This document shows positions 1-11,945 of a DNA stretch of 49,003 bases, piece after piece. The notes beneath the pieces were generated by a model. It saw nothing but the letters and a program-made list of their open reading frames with translations, did not search any database and was not told where the DNA came from. Position 1 is the first letter of the stretch, and every line of letters starts with the position of its first letter. The DNA is taken from positions 1-49,003 of the forward strand of contig JASANC010001945.1 of the NCBI GenBank assembly GCA_030248135.1. Direction: 5' to 3'. This stretch comes from Theristus sp. LFF4_11 (lineage: Eukaryota; Nematoda; Chromadorea; Monhysterida; Xyalidae). The position numbers were made by a program, and so were the translations under genes.

Positions 1-975
1 AGAATGCTTCTTTTAACCCGCTTACCCTAACATAAGCCAAGCCTTTTTTGCAAAGTGAAAATGCGAAGTTTATAATTTTCATATTTTTGCTTGTTCACCC
101 TAACTTAAGTCAAGCCTTTTTGTAAGTGAAGTAAAAATAAAAATATAAAAAAACAACGTTTTTTTGATTACCCGTTTCAAAAAGCTAATGCTTCTTTTAC
201 CCGCTTATCACAATCTCACCCTAACATAAGCCAAGCCTTTCTTGTAAAGTGAAAATGGACCAAATAAAAAGTATAAAAATTAACGTTTTTTTAATTACCT
301 GTTTTAAAAAGCGAATGCTTCTTTTACCCGCTTACCCTAACATAAGCCAAGCCTTTCTTGTAAAATGAAAATGAATAGCAGAAACAAAAAAGTGACGTTT
401 TTAAGTCTCGTTTTACAGTAATTGTTCCTTTTACCCGTTTACTCTAACATAACCGAAGCCTTTTGCAAAGTGGAAATGAATGGTAAATATAGATACCATA
501 GCGACCCAACTAAAAACTAACTTTTTTTGAAAGACATGAGCAGCAACAATTGCCGTTTGCCCATCGTACGTTACGTTGAAATTATCGCTCATAACCGTGG
601 CGTTTACTCTAACATAACCGAAGCCTTTTGCAAAGTGGAAATGAATGGTAAATATACATAGATACCATAGCGACCCAACTAAAAACTAACTTTTTTGAAA
701 GACATGAGCAGCAACAATTGCCGTTTGCCCATCGTACGTTACGTTGAAATTATCGCTCATAACCGTGTGGAGTATCAATTTGAAAAGAGTAGTATCATGA
801 TGACTTTCAGCTATGAAGAGCGGCGCTTTGTGTAAACAATTTCAAGTGATATCAAAAATAGATAAAGATTGAGATTGAGATGAAGCTTTCTTAAATGGCA
901 AAAATAGCAAAAAATGGGCGCCAATTCAAAAGTGTGACGGACAGACAGACAGACAAATTGTAAATTTAGTAGTAA
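1..975 (-). mobile_element. Partial non-autonomous Helitron, unit H1, cut by window edge
   Basis: Read on the minus strand, the unit starts at 975 with TTACTACTAAATTT, followed by TTTGTCTGTCTGTCTGTCCG. This is the same 5' end seen at 5495 and 7262. It abuts the CTAG that ends the next unit. Its interior holds degenerate copies of the accctaacataagccaagcc / acccgttt minisatellite found in the other units. It also carries an internal direct repeat (about 430-540 and 600-720), each copy including the stretch with GACATGAGCAGCAACAATTG. No replication-initiator or helicase reading frame is present, so it would depend on proteins made elsewhere. Confidence 0.6.
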
Positions 976-2368
976 CTAGCCAATTGACCCGTGCCTACGG
1001 CACGGTTAGCTATTGAATACAACTGTTATTTTTTAATGGAGTTTAGCCTTTTGACCTTGCCCACGACCCGGACTAAACATGCATTGCATTTTCATTTTGA
1101 GCTGCTGTAACCGATTGCTGTTGATTAACCATAGAAATGATCGTTCATTCTTGAAGCTCTCGATGCTCCTACTTTTTTTTAAATCACAGTATTTTCAGTT
1201 TTAAGGCGCGCTTTTTTGTCAACAATATGAAAAACAATCTTTTTTTATCGGCAACAAACAACTGACGTTCCCTTTTAAAGAATCAAAATGAATTCTCATT
1301 TATTAGCTTTTTCAATGTCGCTGTCATTCCCGTTAAAAATTTATCAATTATATGTGGACCGTTCCACTGCTTCGCCATCGATCGTGGCCACATCTCTGTT
1401 GATGCTGCAATCTATTCCTTGTGGAACTGGAATTTCTTGTCGATGGAGTGTAAATAACGAAAAAAACACTTTCTGAATACACATTGCAAAACCCTTATCT
1501 GAGCCAACCCTTATAGTGTGTAAAAGATAAAAAAGCCTACACTTCTGAATAATTGTTGCAAAATGCCAGCTTTTGTTTTGAAACTTTTCCCGCTTACTCT
1601 AACCTAAGCCAAGCCTTTTAGAGTTCAAATGACGACAAATGCAAAACTTTTTTTTGAAGACCCGTTGCGAAACGGCTGCTTTTGGTTGGTATGTTCACTT
1701 CTTTTGCCCGCCTACCCTAACCTAAGCCAAAGCTTTTTGATAGAATGGAAAGGACAAAAAGCAACACTTTACTTAATACCCGTAGCAAAACGCCCGATTT
1801 TGTTTGGTATGCTTACTTCTTTTCCGCGCTTGTATTAATCTAAGCCAGGCCTTTTTGATTGAGTGTTAGTAACAAAAAGCAACACTTTTCTGAAAACCCA
1901 TTGTGAAACGGTCGCTTTTGTTTTGCTATTTAGCTTTCTTCAACCCGTTTACCCTAACATAAGCGACTCATTTCAGTTTACAATCGAGTTCTTGCAATTC
2001 TTACGATTGTCGCGCTTGTCGTTGTTGCACTTCAGCGTTCCAGATCGTGACGGTTTTTATTTCATCTTTTGCAGTCGATTACAAAATTTTGAGCACCAAA
2101 ATTGCTATCTGTCCATTGTATGTAAGTTGTTGATAATGGGGGGAAGGCATCATGGGGGGGGAGTTGTGTAGAAAGACGATTTTTATATTGTCTTTTTAAT
2201 AAAAAAGAGGGAAAAAATCATGTTAATAAAAAAGGGAAAAAATTTTTTGAAAAAAAATATTGATTAAAAAAAAAAAAAAGGCAACTGAAAAAAAATGCTT
2301 TGGAACGAAAATGTGAACAGACTTACTTAATCAGTCAGCGCACACAGTAACTATCTTAGTATTATAGA
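976..2368 (-). mobile_element. Non-autonomous Helitron, unit H2
   Basis: On the minus strand the unit starts TCTATAATACTAAG at 2368. It ends at 976 with a hairpin (CCGTGCC, loop GTA, GGCACGG), then GTCAATTGG and CTAG, with T following. A 3' stem-loop about ten bases before CTRR-T and a 5' TC are the defining Helitron ends. From about 940 to 2130 it is base-for-base identical to 5460-6650 (offset 4520). A patch at about 2130-2285 is rich in G and A runs and departs sharply from the other copy. The small open frames inside (1288-1476, 1629-1838, 1863-2171) recur in the copy and look incidental. Confidence 0.75.
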
Positions 2369-3790
2369 CTAGCCAATTGACCCGAGCGTATATGGCTTAA
2401 TCAATGCCAAGCCTTTTTGGTGAAGTGGAATTGACTTAGAAAGAAAAAAACAGTAACGTTTACTGAATAATAACCCTGAAGAAAATTTACCTTGAGCTGC
2501 CGTGAAGTCGCCTACAATACAATATTTTTTAATGTATTTAAATAAATAAAAAATGCGAAGTTTATGGTTTTGCTATTTTTACCCGTTCACCTTAACCGAA
2601 GGCAAGCCTTTTTGTAAGTGAAGGAAAATTGAATAAAAAATATAAAAACTCACGTTTTTTTCATTTACCAGTTTTAAAAAGCTAATGCTTTTTTTACCCG
2701 TTTACCTAAGCCAAACCTTTTTTGTAAAGTGAAAATGCGAAGTTTATGATTTTGCTATTTTTTCCCCGCTCTCCCTAACCTAAGTCAAGCCTTTTTGTAT
2801 GTGAAGTAAGATTGAATAAAAACATAAAAATTAACGTTTTTTTTTCAATTACCCGTTTTAAAAAGCTAATGCTTCTTTTTTTTACCCGTTTACCTAAGCC
2901 AAGTCTTTTATGCAAAGTAAAAATGCGAAGTTTATGATTTTGCTATTTTTTACCCGTTCACCATAACCTAAGTCAAGCCTTTTTGTATGTGAAGTAAGAT
3001 TGAATAAAAACATAAAAATTAACGTTTTTTTTCAATTACCCGTTTTAAAAAGCTAATGCTTCTTTTACCCGTTTACCTAAGCCAAGCCTTTTTTGCAAAG
3101 TGAAAATGAATAGAAGAAACAAAAAGTGACGTTTATAATTTCGTTTTGCAGTCATTGCCTCTTTTTACCCGTTTACCCCAACATGACTCAAACATTTTGC
3201 AAAGTGAAAAAGAATGGTAAATACCATTTTGACCCAATTAAAAAACTTTTTTTTCAGAGACGGTTTTGTTACATCTTTCGCAGTCGCTCGTCAAGTTTTG
3301 AGCAGCAACAATTGCCAGTTGCCCATCGTGCGTTACGTTGAAATTATCGCTCATAACCATGGAGTATCAATTTGAAAATGAAACATGGAGTATCAATTTC
3401 AATGAAATTTACTTGTTTTGAATCCAAAATGCAACTTGCAATGCCGATGTCGATGTGCGTTTTGCAACCCGATTTTTAAAAACAAAAAAGTTCAAACTTT
3501 TTTCAAAGACGGTTTTGTTACATGTTTCCCAGTCGATCATAAAGTTTTGATCAGCCACGCTTCCATTTGCCTATGCTGCGCTGAACTGTCTCTGTTGACC
3601 AAAGAGTATCATGATGACTCCAGCTATGAAGAGCGACGTTTTGAGAAAACAATCTCAACTGGCAATGATAAAAATAGGTTAAGGAAATTGAGATGGAGTT
3701 TTCTTAAATAGTAAAAATGAGCGCCAATTCAAATTGCAAAAAAATGACAGGGACAGACAAATTGCATTTTTAGTATAATAGATAGATAGA
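2369..3790 (-). mobile_element. Non-autonomous Helitron, unit H3
   Basis: On the minus strand it starts TCTATCTATCTATTATACTA at 3790, followed by a GTCTGTC tract. It ends GCTCGGGTCAATTGGCTAG at 2369, directly against unit H2. The 3' hairpin is degenerate: the right arm CGGG is kept but the left arm is not. The interior carries at least three minisatellite units (about 2570-3100). It then has the block with GAGCAGCAACAATTGCC shared with H1. No coding capacity is recognised. Confidence 0.65.
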
Positions 3791-5495
3791 CTAGCCAATG
3801 GACCCGAGCTTAATCAATGCCAAGCTTTTTGGTGAAGTGGCATTGAATTTAAAAGAAAAAAACAGTAACGTTTACTGAATAACCAATCTGAAGAAAATTT
3901 ACCTTGTGCTGCCGTGAAGCCGCCTACAATACAAAATTTTTTAATGTATTTAAATAAATAAAAAATTCAAAGTTAATGATTTTGCTATTTTTACCCGTTC
4001 ACCGTAACCTAAGGCAAGCCTTTTTGTAGGTGAAGTAAAATTGAATAAAAAATGTAAAAAATAACGTTTTTTTCAATTACCCGGTTTAAAAAGCTAATGC
4101 TTCTTTTACCCGTTTACCGTAACATAAGCGAAGCCTTTTCTGTAAAGTGAAAATTCGAAGTTTATGATTTTGCTATTTTTACCCTTTCACCCTAACCTAA
4201 GTCAAGCCTTTTTGTTAGTGAAGTAAAGCTGAATAAAAAATATAAAAATGTACGTTTTTTCAACTACCCGTTTTAAAAAGCTAATGTTTCAATTACCCGT
4301 TTATCCTAACATAAGCGAAGCCTTTTTTGTAAAGTGAAAATGCGAAGTTTATGATTTTGCTATTTTTACCCGTTCACCCCAACCTAAGTCAAGCCTTTTT
4401 GTAAATGAAGTAAGATCGAATAAAAAGTATAAAAATTAACGCTTTTTCAATTACCCGTTTTAAAAAGCTAAAGCTTCTTTTACCCGTTTACCCTGACATA
4501 AGCGAAGCCTTTTTTGTAAAGTGAAAATGCGAAGTTTATGATTTTGCTATTTTTACCCGTTCACCCTAACCTAAGTCAAGCCTTTTTGTAAGTGAAGTAA
4601 GATTGATTTTACCCGTTTACCTAAGCCAAGCCTTTTTTGTAAAGTGAAAATGCTAAGTTTATGATTTTGCTATTTTTACCCGTTCACCCTAACCTAAGTC
4701 AAGCCTTTTTGTAAGTGAAGTAAGATCGAATAAAAAGTATAAAAATTAACGTTTTTTTCAATTACCCGTTTTAAAAAAAGCGAATGCTTTTTTTGCCCGT
4801 TTACCTTAACATAAGTCAGGCCTTTTTTGCAAAGTGAAAATGCGAAGTTTATGATTTTGCTATTTTTACCCGTTCACCCTAACTTAAGTCAAGCCTTTTT
4901 GTAAGTGAAGTAAAATTAAAAACATAAAAACAACGTTTTTTTCAATTACCCGTTTCAAAAAGCTAATGCTTCTTTTACCCGTTTACCCTAACATAAGCCA
5001 AGCCTTTCTCGTAAAGTAAAAATGAATAGCAGAAACAAAAAAGTGACGTTTTTAAGTCTCGTTTTACAGTCCTTGTTCTTTTTACCCGTTTACTCTAACA
5101 TAACCCAAGCCATTTGCAAAGTGAAAATAACAGGGAAATACCATTGCGACCCAATTAAAAATAACTAACTTTTGTCAAAGACGGTTTTGTTACATCTTTC
5201 GCAGTCACTCGTCAGGTTTTGAGCAGCAACATATGCCATTTGCCCACCGTGCATTACGTTAAAACTGTCGCTCACAGGCATAACCGTAGAGTATCAACTT
5301 GAAAAGAGTATCATGATGACTTTCAGTTATGAAGAGCGGAGCTTTGTTTAAACAATTTCAAGTGATGATATTAAAAATAGATAAAAATTGAGATTGGGAT
5401 GAAGCTTTCTTAAATGGCAAAAATAACAAAAAAATGGGCGCCAATTCAAAAGTGTGACGGACAGACAGACAGACAAATTGTAAATTTAGTAGTAA
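3791..5495 (-). mobile_element. Non-autonomous Helitron with 187-bp minisatellite, left arm of inverted repeat
   Basis: The minus-strand 5' end at 5495 is TTACTACTAAATTT plus GTCTGTCTGTCTGTCCG. The 3' end at 3791 is CGGGTCCATTGGCTAG. The body is a tandem array. The landmark aaaagctaatgcttcttttaccc recurs near 4095, 4279, 4466, 4786 and 4955, giving a period of about 187 bp with one shorter unit. Each period contains two related submotifs of the form accctaacMtaagYcaagcc. The whole unit is matched in reverse complement at 7262-8970. Confidence 0.7.
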
Positions 5496-6893
5496 CTAGC
5501 CAATTGACCCGTGCCTACGGCACGGTTAGCTATTGAATACAACTGTTATTTTTTAATGGAGTTTAGCCTTTTGACCTTGCCCACGACCCGGACTAAACAT
5601 GCATTGCATTTTCATTTTGAGCTGCTGTAACCGATTGCTGTTGATTAACCATAGAAATGATCGTTCATTCTTGAAGCTCTCGATGCTCCTACTTTTTTTT
5701 AAATCACAGTATTTTCAGTTTTAAGGCGCGCTTTTTTGTCAACAATATGAAAAACAATCTTTTTTTATCGGCAACAAACAACTGACGTTCCCTTTTAAAG
5801 AATCAAAATGAATTCTCATTTATTAGCTTTTTCAATGTCGCTGTCATTCCCGTTAAAAATTTATCAATTATATGTGGACCGTTCCACTGCTTCGCCATCG
5901 ATCGTGGCCACATCTCTGTTGATGCTGCAATCTATTCCTTGTGGAACTGGAATTTCTTGTCGATGGAGTGTAAATAACGAAAAAAACACTTTCTGAATAC
6001 ACATTGCAAAACCCTTATCTGAGCCAACCCTTATAGTGTGTAAAAGATAAAAAAGCCTACACTTCTGAATAATTGTTGCAAAATGCCAGCTTTTGTTTTG
6101 AAACTTTTCCCGCTTACTCTAACCTAAGCCAAGCCTTTTAGAGTTCAAATGACGACAAATGCAAAACTTTTTTTTGAAGACCCGTTGCGAAACGGCTGCT
6201 TTTGGTTGGTATGTTCACTTCTTTTGCCCGCCTACCCTAACCTAAGCCAAAGCTTTTTGATAGAATGGAAAGGACAAAAAGCAACACTTTACTTAATACC
6301 CGTAGCAAAACGCCCGATTTTGTTTGGTATGCTTACTTCTTTTCCGCGCTTGTATTAATCTAAGCCAGGCCTTTTTGATTGAGTGTTAGTAACAAAAAGC
6401 AACACTTTTCTGAAAACCCATTGTGAAACGGTCGCTTTTGTTTTGCTATTTAGCTTTCTTCAACCCGTTTACCCTAACATAAGCGACTCATTTCAGTTTA
6501 CAATCGAGTTCTTGCAATTCTTACGATTGTCGCGCTTGTCGTTGTTGCACTTCAGCGTTCCAGATCGTGACGGTTTTTATTTCATCTTTTGCAGTCGATT
6601 ACAAAATTTTGAGCACCAAAATTGCTATCTGTCCATTGTATGTAAGTTGTTGCTAATGAGCAAAAGGCATCATGATGACGAAGTCATGTAGAATGACGAT
6701 TTGAATATTGCCTTGTCATTAAAAAATGGAGTAAGAACATCGTCATTAGAAAATGGAGTAAAGTTTTTAGCAAAAGTCATGATGACTTAAATAGCAAAAG
6801 AGGCTCAAACTGAAAAAAAATGCTTTGGAACGAAAATGTGAACAGACTTACTTAATCAGTCAGCGCACACAGTAACTATCTTAGTATTATAGA
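5496..6893 (-). mobile_element. Non-autonomous Helitron, second copy of H2
   Basis: It has the same termini as H2: minus-strand 5' TCTATAATACTAAG at 6893, and 3' hairpin CCGTGCC-GTA-GGCACGG with CTAG at 5496-5499. It is identical to H2 over roughly 1.2 kb. Its copy of the divergent patch (about 6650-6810) reads as ordinary mixed sequence with ATGATGACGAAGTCATG, so this copy is probably the original state. It lies in the loop of the large inverted repeat. Confidence 0.75.
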
Positions 6894-7261
6894 TAAAGGC
6901 TTCGCATTTTCACTTTACATGGTAAAAGAAGCATTAGCTTTTTAAAAGTAATTGAAAAAAAAGTTATTTTAAACATTTTTTTTCAGTTTTTCTTCACTAC
7001 AAATATGTAGGCTTTTCTCTTAGGTCAAAGAGAAAAGAGTAGAGATCGAAACGGTCCACATATTGATAATTTTTAACATACACATTGAAAAAGAAAGTCA
7101 TTTCATTGGTAAATCAACAACAGTCGGTTAAAGCAGCTCAAAATCAAAATGCAATGCATTTTGAGTCCGCGTCGTGGGCAAGGTCAAAAGGGAAAACCAA
7201 CTCAAAAATAATAGTTGTATTTATCAGCTAACCGTGCCGTAGGCACGGGTCAATTTGCTAG
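6894..7261 (+). mobile_element. Truncated Helitron 3' end, plus strand
   Basis: This is a 368-bp piece ending with the hairpin AACCGTGCC-GTA-GGCACGGG, then TCAATTTGCTAG at 7261. It resembles the 3' part of H2 (shared GCAATGCATTTTGAG and GGGCAAGGTCAAAAG) but is diverged. No 5' TC end is visible. It is where the array changes orientation from minus to plus. Confidence 0.6.
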
Positions 7262-8970
7262 TTACTACTAAATTTACAATTTGTCTGTCTGTCTGTCCGT
7301 CACACTTTTGAATTGGCGCCCATTTTTTGTTATTTTTGCCATTTTTGCCATTTAAGAAAGCTTCATCCCAATCTCAATCTTTATCTATTTTTAATATCAT
7401 CACTTGAAATTGTTTAAACAAAGCGCCGCTCTTCATAACTGAAAGTCATCATGATACTCTTTTCAAGTTGATACTCTACGGTTATGCCTGTGAGCGACAG
7501 TTTTAACGTAATGCACGGTGGGCAAATGGCATATGTTGCTGCTCAAAACCTGACGAGTGACTGCGAAAGATGTAACAAAACCGTCTTTGACAAAAGTTAG
7601 TTATTTTTAATTGGGTCGCAATGGTATTTCCCTATTATTTTCACTTTGCAAATGGCTTGGGTTATGTTAGAGTAAACGGGTAAAAAGAACAAGGACTGTA
7701 AAACGAGACTTAAAAACGTCACTTTTTTGTTTCTGCTATTCATTTTCACTTTACAAGAAAGGCTTGGCTTATGTTAGGGTAAACGGGTAAAAGAAGCATT
7801 AGCTTTTTGAAACGGGTAATTGAAAAAACGTTGTTTTTATATTTTTAATTTTACTTCACTTACAAAAAGGCTTGACTTAAGTTAGGGTGAACGGGTAAAA
7901 ATAGCAAAATCATAAACTTCGCATTTTCACTTTGCAAAAAAGGCCTGACTTATGTTAAGGTAAACGGGCAAAAAAAGCATTCGCTTTTTTAAAACGGGTA
8001 ATTGAAAAAAACGTTAATTTTTATACTTTTTATTCGATCTTACTTCACTTACAAAAAGGCTTGACTTAGGTTAGGGTGAACGGGTAAAAATAGCAAAATC
8101 ATAAACTTAGCATTTTCACTTTACAAAAAAGGCTTGGCTTAGGTAAACGGGTAAAATCAATCTTACTTCACTTACAAAAAGGCTTGACTTAGGTTAGGGT
8201 GAACGGGTAAAAATAGCAAAATCATAAACTTCGCATTTTCACTTTACAAAAAAGGCTTCGCTTATGTCAGGGTAAACGGGTAAAAGAAGCTTTAGCTTTT
8301 TAAAACGGGTAATTGAAAAAACGTTAATTTTTATACTTTTTATTCGATCTTACTTCACTTACAAAAAGGCTTGACTTAGGTTGGGGTGAACGGGTAAAAA
8401 TAGCAAAATCATAAACTTCGCATTTTCACTTTACAAAAAAGGCTTCGCTTATGTTAGGATAAACGGGTAATTGAAACATTAGCTTTTTAAAACGGGTAAT
8501 TGAAAAAACGTACATTTTTATACTTTTTATTCAGCTTTACTTCACTAACAAAAAGGCTTGACTTAGGTTAGGGTGAAAGGGTAAAAATAGCAAAATCATA
8601 AACTTCGAATTTTCACTTTACAGAAAAGGCTTCGCTTATGTTACGGTAAACGGGTAAAAGAAGCATTAGCTTTTTAAACCGAGTAATTGAAAAAACGTTA
8701 ATTTTTACATTTTTTATTCAATTTTACTTCACCTACAAAAAGGCTTGCCTTAGGTTACGGTGAACGGGTAAAAATAGCAAAATCATAAACTTCGAATTTT
8801 TTATTTATTTAAATACATTAAAAAATATTGTATTGTAGGCGGCTTCACGGCAGCACAAGGTAAATTTTCGTCAGATTGGTTATTCAGTAAACGTTACTGT
8901 TTTTTCTTTTAAATTCAATGCCACTTCACCAAAAAGCTTGGCATTGATTAAGCTCGGGTCCATTGGCTAG
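7262..8970 (+). mobile_element. Non-autonomous Helitron, right arm of inverted repeat
   Basis: It begins TTACTACTAAATTTACAATT directly after the CTAG of the preceding unit and ends CGGGTCCATTGGCTAG at 8970. It is the reverse complement of 3791-5495 apart from scattered substitutions and small indels, and contains the same minisatellite units in inverted order. Length is 1709 bp against 1705 bp for the left arm. Confidence 0.7.
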
Positions 8971-10276
8971 TCTACTATACTAAAATATTACTTTGTCTGT
9001 CTGTCTGTCTGTCTGTCCGTCCAACTTTTTGCTATTTAAGGTAGCGAAATCCAAATGTTGCTATCACTTTTTACCAATTTTTCTATGCGAATCATTTCCT
9101 TTCGTTTGGTTTTCAACAACGAGTCATCATGATTCATTCAGTTCTTTCCTCAACGTTACGTCGCAATGGTCAGGTTGGTTGGTAGTTGTGATGTAAAAAG
9201 ATGAGATTATAATGTGCGGGAACGAATGGCTCTGAGAAGCCGTTATCTCACAGAATGGACGGCACATCCGATTATGATCGATAACAAGAATTGCAAAACG
9301 GGTCTCCCAATAACCAATAAAACGAATTTGCAACTTTGAAAAACCAACAGAAACGAATTAAATCGAGTATTGATTTTTTTCACATAAAAATGGTTTTCCT
9401 GTGAATGATAATTGAATCCCATATTTTTTCTGAATCAAATACACGGGTAACGTTGATGCGGAATATTCGATCAAAACAAAATAAAACAGGTCATGAAGAT
9501 CGATTGTGAGAGCACAAAACAAACAGCAGTTTTTACAAGATTTTAATTAAAATTCTGTGATTTTCCAAAAGCAAAATTGTGGCGAACACAAATTTGCAAC
9601 TTTGAAACAGCAGAAACTGAAATCATATTGTTTAAGAAAACATTTTTGCGCAAAAGCCGGCTTACTATAAAAAACACAAATGGGATTGTGCAAATAAACG
9701 GGTATCGATTCCGGCCAGTTCTGTAAATTAAAACATAAACGGGCTTCTTTGTGTCAGACTTAGCGACTTTAAAAAATGAATATGTCAAACAATCAACTCA
9801 CGTTTGAACAATTTCAGTCAACCAGAAAAAATCTAACGGGAACTACTTGCCTTTGATTGAGTTCAACTTAACTAAGCTAACCGACTAACAAACGGGAGCA
9901 GCAAATTCAATTAGTTTAGAAAAAAATTCTCAGCGATTGCAAAATCAGCGAAACAGAGTTATAAAAGAGTCATTTTTGACATAGAATTGACACCTAATCG
10001 AAAAGCTTGAAAACAAACATTTGAAACGTTTGAAAAGCACTTTTAAAAATCGAGCGGGTTCTCGAGCTAAAAATGAAAGCGGAACGCTTGCCCCAAACAA
10101 TAAACGGTATCAACGAATTTTTTAATCGCATGAAAGCCTTGGTTTAAAAAATCAACACGTTTCCCGTTTCAGGAAAACAGAAGCAAATAAATGTCGATAA
10201 ATCCGCGGGTGCTCCTTGCTGTTAACAAAATCGCAAACATTTCTTACCCGGGCCGTAGGCACGGGTCAACTGCTAG
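8971..10276 (+). mobile_element. Non-autonomous Helitron with unique interior
   Basis: The 5' end TCTACTATACTAAAATATTA, then four GTCT units, starts immediately after the CTAG of the previous element. The 3' end at 10276 is CCCGGGCC-GTA-GGCACGGG, TCAACTG, CTAG, with host T at 10277. This is a complete 1306-bp Helitron-like unit by both termini. Its interior lacks the minisatellite and shows no coding frame I can support, so it belongs to a different subfamily that shares ends with the others. Confidence 0.75.
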
Positions 10277-10319
10277 TATCACCAATGTCACTGCATTCAG
10301 CCACTGAATTCGCTAGGTA

Positions 10320-10465
10320 TGTGTTTCAAACAAGTTTCTAATAAACCCCCATGGGGGTTTATTTTTCGGGGGGATTATTTGGAAACTTGTCGAGTCGAGG
10401 GGGGCGGGGTTTATTTTTTGGGGGGGGGGGTTAATTTGGGGGGGGGGGTTTAATAGAGGTAATAC
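10320..10465. repeat. Palindromic AATAAACCCCCAT hairpin and G-rich tract
   Basis: AATAAACCCCCAT is followed immediately by its complement (sharing ATG). The flanking CAAGTTTC and GGAAACTTG are also inverted. A run of degenerate GGGGTTTATTTTT units with long G homopolymers then extends to about 10455. It could be a foldback remnant or partly an assembly artefact. Confidence 0.5.
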
Positions 10466-10477
10466 GGTATCATATGT

Positions 10478-11170
10478 GGTTCTTCGAACTCCCTGATTGA
10501 TTTAGCACAACTTTGATTTTTGAGTTTTTTTGAATTAAAAAAAACAAACAAAAATGACGATTTTTGTTTTTGCCTGAAGCTTCATTACTAAAGCGCACGC
10601 GCACGCGGCATCGGCATGCTCATGCTCATGATCCACTAGCGCGCCTGCACACGCTCCGGCCCCAACAAGAACTTGTTCAAAACGCAATTGTTCTGACATC
10701 TTCCTTCTTGAAAAGGCTTGGCTTAGGTTAGGATTAGGTCAGGATATTGTTTAGCTTTGAATTAAGCTTTAGGATTAGGTTTTGGTTTAAGCTAGTTTAG
10801 GCAACGTCTGCCAACATCAGTGGTTTGATTTAGTACCACAGGCCAACCGATTTTTGTTTTTTAACAACCCTAGCTGCTCCGTTTGCAAGCGTTACGTTGT
10901 CTGGTTGCTGTTCCGTGCCCTGCCGTCGCGACACATCATCAGAATTGATCGAATTTCAAGCCGGTATGTGTATTTTTACTTGGGCTGGGGACAATTAATG
11001 ACGTTATGGGGGTCAAAACACAAGAAAAGGTATGGTAACGGTTTGGAAAAGGGGTAAATGAGGTCACTCAAACAAAATCTGGAAAGTTCCGCCATACGGG
11101 AGTCGTTCGGGAGGCGATTGCACGCACATCAAATGTGGTTCTTCGAACTTCCTGGTTGATTTAGCACAAC
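10478..11170. repeat. Dispersed composite repeat (family C with embedded family B)
   Basis: The order of landmarks here is GTGGTTCTTCGAACTCCCTG, GATTTAGCACAACTTTGATTT, GCGCGCCTGCACACGCTCC, degenerate TTAGG units, TTTTTAACAACCCTAGCTGC, GGGGACAATTAATGACG, and CCGCCATACGGGAGTC. The reverse order and complement occurs at about 16500-17110. It is therefore one repeat family in two orientations. Pieces of it recur at 12180-12650, 17440-17650 and 35220-35410. Confidence 0.6.
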
Positions 11171-11235
11171 TTTGATTTTAGAATTTTTTTGATTAAAAAA
11201 ATGACGATTTTTGTTTTTTTAACAACCCTAGCTGC

Positions 11236-11829
11236 GGTCAGTTTTATAAAAGTGAATAGTGTTTGAAAAGTGAACATTTTTACTCCAGTGGTCAGTTCTA
11301 TAAAAGTGAATAGTGTTTGAAAAGTGAACATTTTTACTCCAGGGTGTTCCAAAAGTTAGTCTTTGAGAAATTCTGGAAAAATAATCGAGATATGAGCTTC
11401 AAAGACAAACAGTTTTGCGTGGAAATTAGAAATATCAATCCAACCAATGGGAAACTTCGGTCAAAGATAAACTTGTGGTTCAAGTATTGAACCGGAATTT
11501 GTCAAGGTCTAAATTTTGGGACACCCTGGAGTAGAACTATTCACTTTTCAAGCACTATTCACTTTTATAGAACTGACCACAGGGTGTTCCAAAAGTTAGT
11601 CTTTGAGAAATTTTGCAAAAATAATCGAGACATCAGCTTCAAAGACAAACAGTTTTGCGTGGAAATTAGAAATATCAATCCAATCAATGGGAAACTTCGG
11701 TCAAACCGTCAAAGATGAACTTGTGGTTCAAGTATTCAACCGGAATTTGTCAAGGTCTAAATTTTGGAACACCCTGGAGCAGAACTATTCACTTTTCAAG
11801 CACTATTCACTTTTTATAGAACTGACCAC
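11236..11829. mobile_element. Pair of MITE-like elements with GGTCAGTTCTATAAAAGTG inverted ends
   Basis: GTGGTCAGTTCTATAAAAG at 11288 is answered by its complement ending at 11580, with about 65 bp of inverted similarity. An inner pair, CTCCAGGGTGTTCCAAAA and TTTTGGGACACCCTGGAG, lies inside. A second copy of the interior follows at 11581 and closes at 11829 with the same right end. Extra copies of the left end sit at 11236 and 11288. The inner CAGGGTGT-CCAAAA ends resemble those of some Tc1/mariner-type elements, which is inference. No transposase is present. Confidence 0.7.
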
Positions 11830-11945
11830 TGGGGACAATTAGTAACGTTTTGGGGGTCAAAACACTAGAAGAGGCATGGTAACGGTTTGGAAAAGGGGTA
11901 ATTGAGGTCACCAAAACAAAATCTCCAAAGTTCCGCCATACGCAT

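Noticed and set aside
3960..5110. Regularly spaced repeats that might suggest a CRISPR array
   Set aside because: The period is about 187 bp, the units are degenerate throughout with no unique spacers, and the setting is eukaryotic. It is a minisatellite within Helitrons.
1288..6691. Repeated small frames in the Helitron units (62, 69 and 102 codons)
   Set aside because: They recur only because the DNA is duplicated. They lie on the strand opposite to the elements and have no domain or codon bias.
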